A DNA stretch of 64,000 nucleotides from Paenibacillus roseus (GCF_016424485.1 NZ_JAELUP010000065.1:147227-211226), one strand, 5' to 3'; positions 1 through 12,084 are shown, numbered from the stretch's first letter. Numbers and translations are program-made. Notes: generated from the sequence alone by a model not told the origin.

Positions 1-334
1 TTTCGATTTGCCTTTGGCCCTTAACAGCCGTCTTCGTATCCGCTTGGAAGGACCATACCACATCATGATCACCGATTAGCAGTTTCCTATCCTTCTCTGC
101 CCAGCGGGTCTGAAATCCAATCTGTCCGGCCATCCGCCCAACATCTACATAGGAGCCGCCGTCCAGCTTGACAATGGGAACAGGAGACTGCCCTTCATCC
201 AGCTTGGCAATATGCTCCTCGACACTAAAGTTTTCCACCCTGTTAGGCTCGCTCGCTCCCCTGCCCAACGATCCGCAGCCGGCTAGCCCTATTATAATCG
301 TCACACCAATGATCAAGCTGAACAACCGTTTCAT
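1..334 (-). CDS. Lipoprotein, N-terminal part (gene runs off the window)
   Basis: The reading frame opens with ATG at 334 and stays open to the window edge, so only the first 111 residues are visible. Residues 1-20 form a lipoprotein signal peptide: basic start (MKR), hydrophobic stretch, lipobox LAGC with the lipidated cysteine at 20. It should be anchored outside the cell membrane. The part after the signal (KLDGGSYVDVGRMAGQIGF and onward) resembles the stalk domain (copper amine oxidase N-terminal-like) common in secreted Paenibacillus proteins. That domain call is an inference from a short stretch. The catalytic or binding part, if any, is outside the window, so no function is assigned. 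Confidence 0.6.
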   Translation of the reverse strand, partial: MKRLFSLIIGVTIIIGLAGCGSLGRGASEPNRVENFSVEEHIAKLDEGQSPVPIVKLDGGSYVDVGRMAGQIGFQTRWAEKDRKLLIGDHDVVWSFQADTKTAVKGQRQIE

Positions 335-516
335 CCGATAGATCCCCTTTGTACATTTTGGTAATTTCTAACGTTAGGATGTACAAAACTGGATGGATTA
401 TTCTTACAAGCGCAAACGTCTTTGTCTGCTTTTAATGCGTAGAAACTTCTTTCTGGTTTTGGAGAGTTATGTATTCGGGACCATGCGAGTCTGATATATC
501 CTTGCTAAAAAGATAG

Positions 517-546
517 CGGGTGTCCCCGCTTGCAGGGAACACCCGG
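517..546 (-). terminator. Rho-independent terminator
   Basis: Inverted repeat CGGGTGTCCC / GGGAACACCCG. Read on the minus strand it is followed by a T-rich run (ctatctttttagc). It lies just downstream of the minus-strand gene ending at 573 and probably ends that transcript. Confidence 0.7.
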
Positions 547-572
547 TAAGACATGCTTCCACTCTGATTCAA

Positions 573-881
573 TCAGACACAAGTGAACGATTCAATCCGA
601 CCCAGGTCAAAACCAGAGAAAGTCCAAAAAAATCCATTCCAACGGAAGCCCGAGACGGATGTCCGTCCGACGAATACAGGGTAGAACCAGAAGCCCTGAC
701 CGCCTCGCGGCCAAATGTAGGTGTAGCGGAACAGACAGCCGGAGATTGCTCCAGGGTCAATGGCAAATGTGGATGTGAAAGGCATTGCCGGGATTGTAGA
801 TGGCGGAGGGGCAGAGGGAGCCTGCAACTGCCCTTGCTGTCCCGGAACGCCTGGAGGGCCAAATGGGGGGAGAATTGCCAA
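573..881 (-). CDS. Small conserved Bacillales protein, Pro/Gly-rich N-terminus and aromatic C-terminus
   Basis: About 102 residues. The first 30 are rich in Pro, Gly and Gln (PPFGPPGVPGQQGQ). The C-terminal half is rich in Trp, Phe and Tyr (YIWPRGGQGFWFYPVFVGR, then a RIESFTCV end). Many Bacillales genomes carry short proteins with this ending; several are linked to spores, but no function is established. The TTG at 881 is preferred because an AGGAG lies 7 bases upstream; an in-frame GTG at 890 overlaps that ribosome site. A terminator follows at 517-546. It is probably not exported, since no signal peptide is visible. Confidence 0.6.
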   Translation of the reverse strand: MAILPPFGPPGVPGQQGQLQAPSAPPPSTIPAMPFTSTFAIDPGAISGCLFRYTYIWPRGGQGFWFYPVFVGRTSVSGFRWNGFFWTFSGFDLGRIESFTCV

Positions 882-930
882 AGGAATCACTCCTGTCGAA
901 TGTTAAATGACCTTATGCACTCTGTATAGC

Positions 931-1260
931 TTATAACAGTGAAATCGTAAGCAGGTTGAACAGCACTAGCGGGAGAATAAAATTGCTATTCGGATTAGAC
1001 CCAGGGAAACCAAAACCCGGTACAAACGCACGGGTGTAACCTGGATGAGACAGATTCAGGTAGAGGTAGCTGTTGTCAAAATGCGCAACATGTCCTTCAA
1101 AGACATCACCGTCTATCGTTTCAATTTTCACCAAACGGTGGATATGTTCATTGCACAGCTGATGAAGCTGGCTTCTAACCGAATGCAGCACTTGATGAAC
1201 TTCGGAACAACAATGGTAAATCGGCGTCACCGCAGGTTGTGTTTGACTTGGCACGTTCAT
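931..1260 (-). CDS. Small conserved protein with an Sm-like beta-strand core and hydrophobic tail
   Basis: 109 residues from ATG at 1260, which has GGAGG 8 bases upstream; a further upstream TTG lies inside the ribosome site. The middle (RLVKIETIDGDVFEGHVAHF) has the pattern of a short Sm-like or small beta-barrel strand pair. The last 15 residues (FILPLVLFNLLTISLL) are strongly hydrophobic. The N-terminal part contains many His and Cys (YHCCSEVHQVLHS). It looks like a family found in spore formers, next to another small protein of the same kind at 573-881. The two may be transcribed together, as they share strand and are about 50 bases apart. Function unknown. Confidence 0.6.
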   Translation of the reverse strand: MNVPSQTQPAVTPIYHCCSEVHQVLHSVRSQLHQLCNEHIHRLVKIETIDGDVFEGHVAHFDNSYLYLNLSHPGYTRAFVPGFGFPGSNPNSNFILPLVLFNLLTISLL

Positions 1261-1612
1261 GATGCAGACCTCCAATTTGAACTTCCCGTTATCCTATGCA
1301 TCAGCCTAGTTGAGTGTTACTGGAGGTGCCTCTCGTTAAAATAACTTGACTAACCCACTGCACAGAAAACTCAGATTACCGATCCTCAAGAATTTGTTTT
1401 ATCAAAAAAAGTTCCCGGCAGACTGGTCCGCGGGAACTTTCTTAAAATTGCCCAAGTTGAGCAAATCCATTAAATATGAGTGGCCGCTGATTAGGGGTCC
1501 AGCGGACCGAAACCTTTGTAGATCCCAGACATTAAGTAAAGGATACTTTTATTATACCCCAAGATAACCAGATGTCAAACATTTTGCCAAAAAACAAGAA
1601 CATTAGTTCCTT
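1261..1612. other. Intergenic stretch with one terminator
   Basis: No supportable gene. Short open frames here on the plus strand lack a ribosome site. The only clear element is the terminator at 1408-1440. Confidence 0.5.
1408..1440 (-). terminator. Rho-independent terminator
   Basis: Ten-base inverted repeat AAAGTTCCCG / CGGGAACTTT. On the minus strand the stem is followed by seven T residues, so it most likely ends the transcript of the accessory pair at 1613-2750. Confidence 0.75.
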
Positions 1613-2053
1613 TTATGTGTTATGAGACCAAATCGGACTAGCCATTATTTTTTGCTTAACTTCATCAGAATCAATAACATACGCGGTCACGAAGATAAAC
1701 TTTATTTTTGATGCTTTTCTTAGTACAACGACATAACCATCGTCCGTAACAAGGCAGACGCGCCTGGATGCGTCGTATTTTTTTCTTGTTGTATCCCAGC
1801 CTGCATATAATGTCAATGTAGCGTCTTCCAACACTTTTTTAATCCACAAAATCCTGGTGGCCCTTTCGGTATTAAAAATACTTTTATCACGAACTCGTCG
1901 ATTGGAACTGCTGAAGAATGCATGGTCAAAAGTCTTAGGAGAGAAACTAACAACGTATCCATCATAGGTATATATTGTTTCCTTACAGTAAATTTTATTA
2001 TAGAGCTCCCGATATTGCAATTCATCATCTAGTTGAACTAAAGGGCTATACAT
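1613..2053 (-). CDS. Small basic accessory protein, possible BECR-fold (RelE/EndoU-like) nuclease
   Basis: 146 residues, AT-rich codon use unlike the neighbouring GC-richer genes. It starts 4 bases after the stop of the DUF3800 gene upstream, so the two form a cassette. Visible features are a Lys/Arg-rich centre (RRVRDKSIFNTERATRILWIK) and a C-terminal pair of beta strands ending KFIFVTAYVIDSDE. The ending resembles phage-associated BECR-fold nuclease domains (PBECR type), where a strand such as FITAY carries the last catalytic residues. That is a resemblance by eye, not a firm family assignment. It could equally be an inhibitor or partner of the DUF3800 protein. Confidence 0.5.
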   Translation of the reverse strand: MYSPLVQLDDELQYRELYNKIYCKETIYTYDGYVVSFSPKTFDHAFFSSSNRRVRDKSIFNTERATRILWIKKVLEDATLTLYAGWDTTRKKYDASRRVCLVTDDGYVVVLRKASKIKFIFVTAYVIDSDEVKQKIMASPIWSHNT

Positions 2054-2057
2054 ATAA

Positions 2058-2750
2058 TCAACCCCTTAGATTAAGATTTATTTTGAAAACATTGAATTTT
2101 CTTTCACTTTTAAAAGTACTTTGTATTTCATCTTCAATGTATGTCTCAAGTCGCTCAATAATTTTTAGCTTAGCCTTGCTTGTATTGCAATTGTGAAATT
2201 TGTATCCTACGGCACCAATTAATACATCAGCTAATTGAATCATTAGAGAGTCCCTCGAATTTATAGCTTGTATTTCTTGAACCTTTCCCGGAACAGTTTT
2301 TTCTAGTACACTTTCAAGTTGATGAAGACGATCAGGAAGTTTATTCTTTTTGTAGTCTAGATAAATCCAATATTTCTCTCTTTCATCAATCCAATGCTTT
2401 AGCAGCTGATAGTAAAATTTGTAAAAACCGAGTTCAGAATCAGAATCATGAAATTTATCAAGATCTACTTTCTCGCAGTCTACAACAATACATCTAAAAC
2501 GAATTGCATCAAATTTAAAGAAAAGATCAATTAGCTCTAGATAAAAATCAATCATTGAAGGGCTAACATTTTTCCATTTAATTTCATTTTTATAATTATA
2601 ACGCTCTTTCAACTTCTTGATGTTTGCTTTCAAATCTTCCCGAAACAAATATGAAATCCAAACCCCACCTATAACCATATATCTTGCAGTAGTTTCTTTT
2701 TTTTTATAGAGTAATTCAGGCCTGCTTTCATCACAATAGACCTCTATCAT
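2058..2750 (-). CDS. DUF3800 domain protein (predicted RNase H-fold nuclease)
   Basis: 230 residues. The N-terminus IEVYCDES is the hallmark of DUF3800, whose first acidic residues (D7, E8 here) belong to a predicted RNase H-like metal site. A second acidic strand (YWIYLDYKKN, near residue 140) and a late QLADVLIGAV helix (near 190) fit the usual three-block layout of the family. DUF3800 proteins are frequent in mobile and defence-related regions, but their substrate is not established. The gene is about 30% GC, well below its surroundings, and is followed at 4 bases by a small basic protein. This supports acquisition as a two-gene unit. Confidence 0.75.
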   Translation of the reverse strand: MIEVYCDESRPELLYKKKETTARYMVIGGVWISYLFREDLKANIKKLKERYNYKNEIKWKNVSPSMIDFYLELIDLFFKFDAIRFRCIVVDCEKVDLDKFHDSDSELGFYKFYYQLLKHWIDEREKYWIYLDYKKNKLPDRLHQLESVLEKTVPGKVQEIQAINSRDSLMIQLADVLIGAVGYKFHNCNTSKAKLKIIERLETYIEDEIQSTFKSERKFNVFKINLNLRG

Positions 2751-3159
2751 GTTATTAGCCCACCCCTATCTATTCGTTTTATTTGGTATATTTAAAATCC
2801 ATCTTATCATATTTTATATTACTTAGTTCTTCCAATTCAAAATTATATTTGAGGTAACGGTAGTAATCCAGATTTGCCGTAGCCTACTGCTCACGCCGTT
2901 TGATTCATGCTGTTGCCACATCGCCATAGTTCATGTTAGCGAGCAGAATTCATATAAAGAATCCCAAAATTAAGCAGATGAAGGCTATTGCGCGGCTGCA
3001 CATTAAACATGGCTTCGAGAACAAAAATCACGAAAAATACGTGGAACATTAAAAATTGGATACAGAAACAAACCTCGTCTCCATGTCAAAACAGTACAAA
3101 TGAAGGATGATCAAAATCATCGCTAATATTTACCTTCCAAATCACAGAAAAAAATTAAA

Positions 3160-3178
3160 GGGGCTGTCCCAAAAGTCA
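3160..3178. repeat. Solitary IS1182-like terminal sequence
   Basis: GGGGCTGTCCCAAAAGTCA matches by memory the typical outer end of IS1182-family elements in Bacillales. No matching inverted end or transposase is visible nearby, so this would be a remnant. Confidence 0.35.
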
Positions 3179-3231
3179 ATTTGTGATTTTTCTAGCATCA
3201 CTTAGAATTGAATTTCATCGAGAAAAAGGAC

Positions 3232-3268
3232 CTCAACCTTCACTTTGCAGTGGAATTTGAGGTCCTTT
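3232..3268 (-). terminator. Terminator of the suf operon
   Basis: Thirteen-base arms (AAAAGGACCTCAA / TTGAGGTCCTTTT) plus a partly paired inner stem. On the minus strand the hairpin is followed by TTTTTCTC. It lies 29 bases past the sufB stop. Confidence 0.75.
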
Positions 3269-3296
3269 TCGCTTAAAAATTGGGGTGTTGCCCTAC

Positions 3297-4694
3297 CTAA
3301 CCGATCGAACCTTCCATTTCGAACTTGATCAGGCGGTTCATCTCGACGGCGTATTCCATCGGCAGCTCCTTGGTGAACGGCTCGATGAAGCCCATAACGA
3401 TCATCTGAGTCGCTTCCGCTTCGGACAAACCGCGGCTCATCAGATAGAACAATTGATCCTCGGATACTTTGGATACCGTCGCCTCATGCTCCAGAATGAT
3501 GTTATCGTTCAGAATTTCGTTATAAGGGATCGTATCGGAAGTCGATTCATTATCCAGAATGAGCGTGTCGCACTTAATGTTGGCTTTGGAGCCCTCGGAG
3601 TTGCGTCCGAAGGATGCCAGTCCACGGTAAGTTACTTTGCCGCCGTGCTTGCTGATCGATTTGGATACAATTGTCGAAGTCGTATCGGGAGCGAGGTGAA
3701 TCATTTTCGCACCAGCATCCTGATGCTGGTTTTTGCCCGCCACTGCAATCGACAATACCATACCTTTCGCCCCGCGGCCTCTGAGTACAACAGCCGGGTA
3801 TTTCATCGTCAGTTTGGAACCGATATTTCCGTCAACCCATTCCATTGTCGCATTCTCATCAGCAACCGCACGTTTAGTAACAAGGTTGAAGATGTTAGGC
3901 GCCCAGTTCTGGATGGTTGTGTAGCGCACACGCGCATTTTTCTTGCACAGAATTTCAACGACTGCGCTGTGCAGGGAGTTTGTGCTGTAGACAGGAGCTG
4001 TACATCCTTCTACATAGTGCACAAAGCTGTCCTCATCGGCAATAATGAGTGTACGCTCGAATTGTCCCATGTTTTCGGAGTTAATCCGGAAGTACGCCTG
4101 CAGCGGGATTTCACATTTAACGCCCTTTGGCACGTAGATGAAGCTTCCGCCGGACCATACTGCGCTGTTCAGAGCAGCAAATTTGTTGTCATTCGGAGGA
4201 ATGATGGTCCCGAAGTATTCCTTGAACAGCTCCGGGTATTCGCGCAGCGCGGTATCGGTATCGGTGAAGATAACGCCCTGTTTCTCCAAATCCTCTTGCA
4301 TGCTGTGGTAGACAACCTCAGATTCATACTGGGCCGACACCCCGGCCAGGAACTTCTGCTCGGCTTCCGGAATTCCCAGCTTGTCGAATGTTTCCTTGAT
4401 TTCAGCCGGTACTTCCTCCCAAGTCTTCCCTTGCTTCTCGGAAGGACGAACATAATACTGGATATCGTCAAAATCCAGATCATCCAGCTTGCCGCCCCAT
4501 GTAGGCATCGGCATTTTATTGAATTGCTCCAGCGATTTCAGACGGAACTCCAGCATCCATTCCGGCTCGTTCTTCATTTCGGAGATCGTTTTAACGATTT
4601 CCGGGGTCAAGCCTTTACCGGACTGGAATACAGCCTTGTGCTCATCACGAAAGCCATATTTATACTCTTCCATTTCAGGCATTGTTTTTGCCAT
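3297..4694 (-). CDS. sufB: Fe-S cluster assembly scaffold protein SufB
   Basis: 465 residues, the normal length for SufB. With SufC and SufD it forms the SufBC2D complex on which Fe-S clusters are built in the cytoplasm from sulfur delivered by SufS-SufU. The parallel beta-helix region and the conserved late helix [18 protein letters not shown] are visible, as are the strands around [18 protein letters not shown] and [17 protein letters not shown]. The ATG at 4694 has AAGGAGGT 9 bases upstream. It is the last gene of sufC-sufD-sufS-sufU-sufB, 40 bases after sufU, and is followed by a strong terminator. This is the standard Bacillales operon with sufU in place of sufA or sufE. Confidence 0.97.
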   Translation of the reverse strand: MAKTMPEMEEYKYGFRDEHKAVFQSGKGLTPEIVKTISEMKNEPEWMLEFRLKSLEQFNKMPMPTWGGKLDDLDFDDIQYYVRPSEKQGKTWEEVPAEIKETFDKLGIPEAEQKFLAGVSAQYESEVVYHSMQEDLEKQGVIFTDTDTALREYPELFKEYFGTIIPPNDNKFAALNSAVWSGGSFIYVPKGVKCEIPLQAYFRINSENMGQFERTLIIADEDSFVHYVEGCTAPVYSTNSLHSAVVEILCKKNARVRYTTIQNWAPNIFNLVTKRAVADENATMEWVDGNIGSKLTMKYPAVVLRGRGAKGMVLSIAVAGKNQHQDAGAKMIHLAPDTTSTIVSKSISKHGGKVTYRGLASFGRNSEGSKANIKCDTLILDNESTSDTIPYNEILNDNIILEHEATVSKVSEDQLFYLMSRGLSEAEATQMIVMGFIEPFTKELPMEYAVEMNRLIKFEMEGSIG

Positions 4695-4734
4695 GGTTCG
4701 CTTACCTCCTTGTACTTCTATCTAGCGTTATATT

Positions 4735-7683
<2,949 letters not shown>

Positions 7684-7700
7684 TAGGCTCCCTTCTTTGC

Positions 7701-8480
7701 TCAGGCTTGGCCGACAGTTTCATCGGTAATTCCAAGTTCTTCCTTAACCCAGTCATAACCTTCGTTCTCCAGACGCTCTGCAAGCTCCGGTCCACCGGAC
7801 TTCACAATACGGCCTTGCATCATAACGTGAACAAAGTCAGGAGTAATATAGTTCAGCAAACGCTGGTAGTGTGTAATGATCAAGAAGCCGCGATCCTCGG
7901 AACGCATACTGTTCACGCCTGCAGCTACGATTTTAAGAGCGTCGATATCAAGACCGGAGTCGATTTCGTCAAGAATAACCAGCTTCGGATCAAGCAGCAG
8001 CATTTGCAGAATTTCGTTACGCTTCTTCTCGCCGCCGGAGAAGCCTTCATTCAAGTAACGGTGAGCAAACTCCGGATTCATATCCAGCTCTTTCATTTTG
8101 CTCTCCATCTGGCGGATGAACTTGATTAAAGAGATTTCGTTGCCTTCCTCACGGCGGGCATTGATGGCGCTGCGCAGAAAGTCGGAGTTGGTTACGCCGG
8201 CAATCTCACTTGGATACTGCATAGCCAGGAACAGACCAGCGCGCGCGCGCTCATCCACTTCCATCTCCAGCAAATCCTCACCGTTAATGAATACTTCACC
8301 GTCTGTTACCTCATATTTAGGATGACCCATCAGAGCTGAAGCAAGCGTACTTTTACCCGTACCGTTGGGACCCATGATCGCATGAATCTCGCCGCCCTTG
8401 ATTTCAAGATTGATCCCCTTCAAAATTTCCTTGCCTTCAATTGTTGCCTTCAGATTATTAATAAGAAATTGTGTAGACAT
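7701..8480 (-). CDS. sufC: Fe-S assembly ATPase SufC
   Basis: 259 residues, ABC-type ATPase that drives conformational change of SufB-SufD. Walker A GPNGTGKST is at 37-45, the signature FSGGEKKR at 147-154, and Walker B ending LVILDE with catalytic E172, followed by the D-loop SGLD. There is no membrane domain, as expected for a soluble ABC protein. GGAGGGAG lies 10 bases before the ATG. It is the first gene of the operon, and a Fur-like repeat lies about 50 bases upstream. Confidence 0.97.
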   Translation of the reverse strand: MSTQFLINNLKATIEGKEILKGINLEIKGGEIHAIMGPNGTGKSTLASALMGHPKYEVTDGEVFINGEDLLEMEVDERARAGLFLAMQYPSEIAGVTNSDFLRSAINARREEGNEISLIKFIRQMESKMKELDMNPEFAHRYLNEGFSGGEKKRNEILQMLLLDPKLVILDEIDSGLDIDALKIVAAGVNSMRSEDRGFLIITHYQRLLNYITPDFVHVMMQGRIVKSGGPELAERLENEGYDWVKEELGITDETVGQA

Positions 8481-8530
8481 GTTCGAAAAGCTCCCTCCAG
8501 TAGATTCCGTTATTTAAAGTAATTGTTATT

Positions 8531-8556
8531 TGATTCTCAATGATTCTCAATAATCA
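8531..8556 (-). promoter_or_regulatory. Fur-like tandem/inverted operator before the suf operon
   Basis: The plus strand reads TGATTCTCAA twice in direct repeat, followed by TAATCA, so the second copy also pairs as an inverted repeat (TGATT-N6-AATCA). Ferric-uptake-regulator boxes of Bacillales have this TGA-rich, AATCA-ended pattern. The site is 50-75 bases before the sufC start, a position suited to repression. Assignment to Fur rather than another metal regulator is an inference. Confidence 0.45.
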
Positions 8557-8641
8557 TTCTATCTTAGTTCTTGCTACAAAGCAATCATGACGTCAATATT
8601 AGGCGCAGATTCCTGCGGTATTTTGACTTCATATTCGGTGT

Positions 8642-9250
8642 CTAGTTTTGCGATGCCATCGCTCCCGACAAAGCTTGCTTAATCGAGCTTACGCGGGCGT
8701 TGTAGTCCATGTCATTCAGAACAGGAACAGCCTTCCTTGCTATTGTTCCCTGTTCCAGAGTTACCCATGATTTACAGCCCGCATACTCGGGCTTCATCGG
8801 CACCGTCAACTTTTCCTCCAGCCTGTAAACTCTGACCAACAGCAAATGGAGCGGTTTTTGGCGCTTCCACTTCAAACGTTCCTCCGCAAAGGTATCCGTC
8901 CAGATATGAAAACTCCGCAGCCTCTCCAGTGTCTCTTGATCCGTAATTTCGATATCATCGGTCACTTGCCCGTAAGCCTCTATGGTCAGCTCAGGCAAGT
9001 CCGGACGCCAGCCTGCAAGTACGCGTTCAAGTCGCGATTGATCGTCCGGCTTTAATAAATGAAGCTTCTGATGCTCATAGGCAGGCATCAAATAGAAATG
9101 CGGGCTGATTAATTGAAAATCCCGGGTTTCCTCAATGATTCCTCCCTTGCGGAGCAGCAGAATCTGGTCTCCCTCCAGCAGCGCCGATATGGTCACCGCC
9201 CAATCCTTCAAAGCTACATGATTCGACACAACTGCCGCCTGAACAGACAT
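8642..9250 (-). CDS. DUF1802 family protein
   Basis: 202 residues. The N-terminal region with ILLLRKGGIIEETRDFQL, then FYLMPAYEHQ, is the DUF1802 signature. The family is cytosolic and uncharacterised, found in Firmicutes and cyanobacteria. A further conserved block LLLVRVYRLEE occurs near residue 140. There is no signal peptide. It is monocistronic, divergent from mtnK and in the same direction as suf but about 160 bases upstream of sufC. No function is claimed. Confidence 0.8.
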   Translation of the reverse strand: MSVQAAVVSNHVALKDWAVTISALLEGDQILLLRKGGIIEETRDFQLISPHFYLMPAYEHQKLHLLKPDDQSRLERVLAGWRPDLPELTIEAYGQVTDDIEITDQETLERLRSFHIWTDTFAEERLKWKRQKPLHLLLVRVYRLEEKLTVPMKPEYAGCKSWVTLEQGTIARKAVPVLNDMDYNARVSSIKQALSGAMASQN

Positions 9251-9422
9251 CCAACCCCTCCTTTATTCTCTCTTTACAAGCTATTATAGCAAAAGCGGGT
9301 ATTCCAACGCGAAAAAATATTCGATATACTTAGGTGGAGAAAGCTTGGACGGGCTTGACTTATTTGTAGGATAGACCCTGGTTTGGCCTTGGAGCACTAT
9401 ACTCTAATGGAGGTGGACTGCT

Positions 9423-10634
9423 ATGTCTGCTTATCACCCTTTAACGGAACAAGAAGCCATCGACATCGCCCGGTCTTTATCGGATTTTTTTCCGCAGGAT
9501 GCACAGCTTGAGAGCCGTGAAATCGGCGACGGCAATTTGAATCTGGTCTTTCATATCAGCGACCCTGCTAGCGGGAAAAGCCTGATTATGAAACAAGCGC
9601 TGCCCTACGCCAAGGTTGTCGGCGAGTCATGGCCGCTCACGCTGGATCGCGCGCGTATCGAGAGCGAAGCCCTGATTACAGAGGCAAAGCTTGCCCCTGG
9701 ACTTGTCCCTCAGGTGTACCATTACGATGCGGGACTGGCGCTGACCATCATGGAGGATTTGAGCGATCATGTTATTATGCGCCGGGGATTGATGGAAAAC
9801 GGACGCTATCCGAAATTTGCTTCGGATATCTCTGACTTTATGGCGGCGACGCTGTTTTACACCTCTGATTTAGGCCTGAATCAACAGGAGAAAAAACGAA
9901 AAGTCGGCCAATTTATTAACCCGGAGCTATGCAAAATAACCGAGGATTTGATCTTTGACGATCCGTACGCGGATTCCCCCAATAACAATTTCGAGGCCGC
10001 TATAGCCGATGAAGCAAGGGCGCTGCAAACCGATGCCCAGCTGCATCTGGAGGTTGCCCTGTTGAGACAAAAGTTTCTGACCGAGGCGCAGGCGCTGCTA
10101 CATGGCGATCTGCATACCGGCAGTATCTTTATTACGCCGGAATCGACCAAAGTGATTGATCCGGAATTTGCTTTTTTCGGACCCATCGGCTTTGATGTAG
10201 GAGCAGTAATTGCGAATTTCCTGCTCAACTATGCCGGTCAGGAACATTGGAGCGAGGCGGATGCACGCGAGGATTACCGGGAATATTTGCTTGGCAGCAT
10301 TGTGGATATATGGGAGCAGTTCGAACAAAAATTTCGCAAGCACTGGAATGATTACGGCGTAGACCGTTTAGCCAATTCCACTCCAGGCTATCAGGACATA
10401 TATATGAAACGGCTGTTGCAGGATACGATCGGCTTTGCCGGTTGCAAAATGGTCCGCCGCATTGTCGGCTTGTCTCACGTCGCAGATATCGATAAAATAC
10501 CGGATGATGCGAAGCGTGAAAAGGCTCAACGGCTGGCGCTGGGAATAGGCAAATCGCTAATCAAGTTGAACCGCCATGCAGAATCCATTCAGGAGCTTGT
10601 GAACGTCGTCAGGAAAGGACACGGAGGACAATGA
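9423..10634 (+). CDS. mtnK: S-methyl-5-thioribose kinase MtnK
   Basis: 403 residues. It phosphorylates methylthioribose at C1, an early step of the methionine salvage pathway. The fold is that of aminoglycoside/choline kinases: catalytic loop HGDLHTGS at 227-234, metal-binding D246 in [15 protein letters not shown], and MEDLSDH near 110-116. The ATG has GGAGGTG 7 bases upstream. It overlaps mtnA by 4 bases (ATGA), so the two are co-translated. In many Bacillales the operon is under a SAM-I riboswitch; none was recognisable in the 170 bases upstream here. Confidence 0.96.
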   Translation: MSAYHPLTEQEAIDIARSLSDFFPQDAQLESREIGDGNLNLVFHISDPASGKSLIMKQALPYAKVVGESWPLTLDRARIESEALITEAKLAPGLVPQVYHYDAGLALTIMEDLSDHVIMRRGLMENGRYPKFASDISDFMAATLFYTSDLGLNQQEKKRKVGQFINPELCKITEDLIFDDPYADSPNNNFEAAIADEARALQTDAQLHLEVALLRQKFLTEAQALLHGDLHTGSIFITPESTKVIDPEFAFFGPIGFDVGAVIANFLLNYAGQEHWSEADAREDYREYLLGSIVDIWEQFEQKFRKHWNDYGVDRLANSTPGYQDIYMKRLLQDTIGFAGCKMVRRIVGLSHVADIDKIPDDAKREKAQRLALGIGKSLIKLNRHAESIQELVNVVRKGHGGQ

Positions 10635-11704
10635 GTACAGAAGCTTCGGAATATGCAGGGTTGCAATCTGTGATATGGGCGGGAGAGCATCTGGACCTGC
10701 TCGATCAGCGGCTGCTGCCGGAGGAAATTAAATATCTTTCTCTGCAAACCTCGGAGGAGATATGGGAAGCCATTCGCCAGTTGAAGGTGCGCGGAGCTCC
10801 GGCAATCGGGATGACTGCAGCTTACGGTGTCGTGCTGGGGAGCCGCGTGGAGGAAACATCGGTGGAAGCATGGCATCGGACTGTTCATCAGCAAGCGAAT
10901 TATTTGGCCACCTCCCGTCCGACCGCTGTCAATCTGTTCTGGGCGCTTGACCGGATGAAAGCCAAAGCCGATGCGATTGTGCAATCCGGCACAAGCCTGG
11001 AGTTGGCCAAACGCGGGCTGCTTGAAGAAGCGCTCGCCATTCAGAGCGAAGACGAGAAGACATGCCGCCTGATCGGCGAGCATGGACTGGAGCTGTTCAA
11101 GGACGGCATGGGCGTGCTCACGCACTGCAATGCAGGCGGCCTTGCTACGGCCAAGTACGGGACAGCGATGTCGCCAATTTATCTGGCAAAGGAGAAGGGG
11201 ATCAATCTGTCCGTATTCGCTGACGAGACCCGCCCGGTGCTTCAAGGCGCACGGCTGACAGCTTTCGAATTGCAGCAGGCCGGAGTGGATGTCACCCTCA
11301 TCTGCGACAACATGGCAGGCATGGTCATGTCCAAAGGCTGGGTGGATGCAGTTATCGTCGGCACTGACCGCATTGCAGCCAATGGCGATGTCGCCAACAA
11401 GATCGGAACATACAGCGTAGCTGTATTGGCTAAAGCGCATAACATTCCGTTTTATGTTGCCTGCCCGCTGTCGACAATTGATTTGCAAACTGAATCCGGC
11501 GCCGAAATTCCGATTGAAGAACGTCCGGACGAGGAGATTACCGAAGGCTTCGGCAAACGAACGGCCCCTCGCGGCGTCAAAGTATTCAATCCGGCGTTTG
11601 ACATTACGCCAAATGAGTACGTGAGCGCTATTATTACGGAGAAGGGGATCGTATATCCACCGTACAATGTGAACTTGAAGAAGCTTTTTGACGTACAAGC
11701 ATAA
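10631..11704 (+). CDS. mtnA: Methylthioribose-1-phosphate isomerase MtnA
   Basis: 357 residues, homologous to eIF2B-alpha subunits. It converts methylthioribose-1-phosphate to methylthioribulose-1-phosphate. The key residues are C166 (THCNAGG) and D246 ([11 protein letters not shown]), with RGAPAIG at 54-60 and [10 protein letters not shown] around 225-234. It is coupled to mtnK by a 4-base overlap. Later pathway genes (mtnW, X, B, D) are not in the window. A large palindromic repeat follows its stop. Confidence 0.96.
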   Translation: MSTEASEYAGLQSVIWAGEHLDLLDQRLLPEEIKYLSLQTSEEIWEAIRQLKVRGAPAIGMTAAYGVVLGSRVEETSVEAWHRTVHQQANYLATSRPTAVNLFWALDRMKAKADAIVQSGTSLELAKRGLLEEALAIQSEDEKTCRLIGEHGLELFKDGMGVLTHCNAGGLATAKYGTAMSPIYLAKEKGINLSVFADETRPVLQGARLTAFELQQAGVDVTLICDNMAGMVMSKGWVDAVIVGTDRIAANGDVANKIGTYSVAVLAKAHNIPFYVACPLSTIDLQTESGAEIPIEERPDEEITEGFGKRTAPRGVKVFNPAFDITPNEYVSAIITEKGIVYPPYNVNLKKLFDVQA

Positions 11705-11785
11705 ACGGCTTTGCCATCCTTTGACGGGCAAAAACTTCGTTTCGCGGAGAAATATAAGCTATTTATAAAAAGAAAGTTTAAAAAT

Positions 11786-11999
11786 GGCTCAAAACCAAAA
11801 TTAGTGGTTGACCTCTAGGTGGAGGGGACGCTGCGAGGCAGAGGATTCTTCCGATCGCTGTTAAAGCCCGATTCCTTTATAGGATAGAGGCTAGCAGGGG
11901 GACTCGGGCTTTAAAGGCGACCACGTTCGTTTCTCCAGAATTCCTCTGCCCCTTCGCTGCTATCTCCTCGATGTCAACCACTAATTTTCAGGTTGAGCC
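11786..11999. repeat. Long palindromic intergenic repeat, copy A
   Basis: About 214 bases forming an imperfect inverted repeat. The outer arms are GGCTCAAAACC...AATTAGTGGTTGAC and GTCAACCACTAATT...GGTTGAGCC. Inner arms pair CAGAGGATTCT with AGAATTCCTCTG and GTTAAAGCCCGA with TCGGGCTTTAAAG. It sits between the convergent mtnA and DUF1805 genes. Related copies are at 17299-17450, 32008-32085, 41236-41331 and 59098-59262. Confidence 0.8.
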
Positions 12000-12084
12000 T
12001 TAAAAAGGCTTGTATTTTAAAAAATGAGCGGCCTAGTCCGGCCACTCCATTCTCTCGCAAGCCAATGCGCTGCAAAAATTGGCT

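Larger units (their letters stand above)
2754..3296. other. Gene-poor stretch with possible coding remnant and IS-end scar
   Basis: AT-rich, no intact gene. At about 2960-3050 on the plus strand an open stretch (NPKIKQMKAIARLH and onward, ending in a stop) has no start or ribosome site and may be a decayed gene fragment. An IS1182-like terminus follows at 3160-3178 and the suf terminator at 3232-3268. Together with the AT-rich pair upstream this suggests an old insertion site. Confidence 0.4.

Noticed and set aside
1346..1567. Plus-strand 73-codon frame
   Set aside because: Spans the terminator hairpin at 1408-1440, no ribosome site, no likeness to known proteins.
9300..9423. SAM riboswitch before mtnK
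   Set aside because: None of the S-box core blocks could be found.
10589..11731. Long minus-strand open frame across mtnA
   Set aside because: Antisense shadow of mtnA; low-complexity composition, no family likeness.
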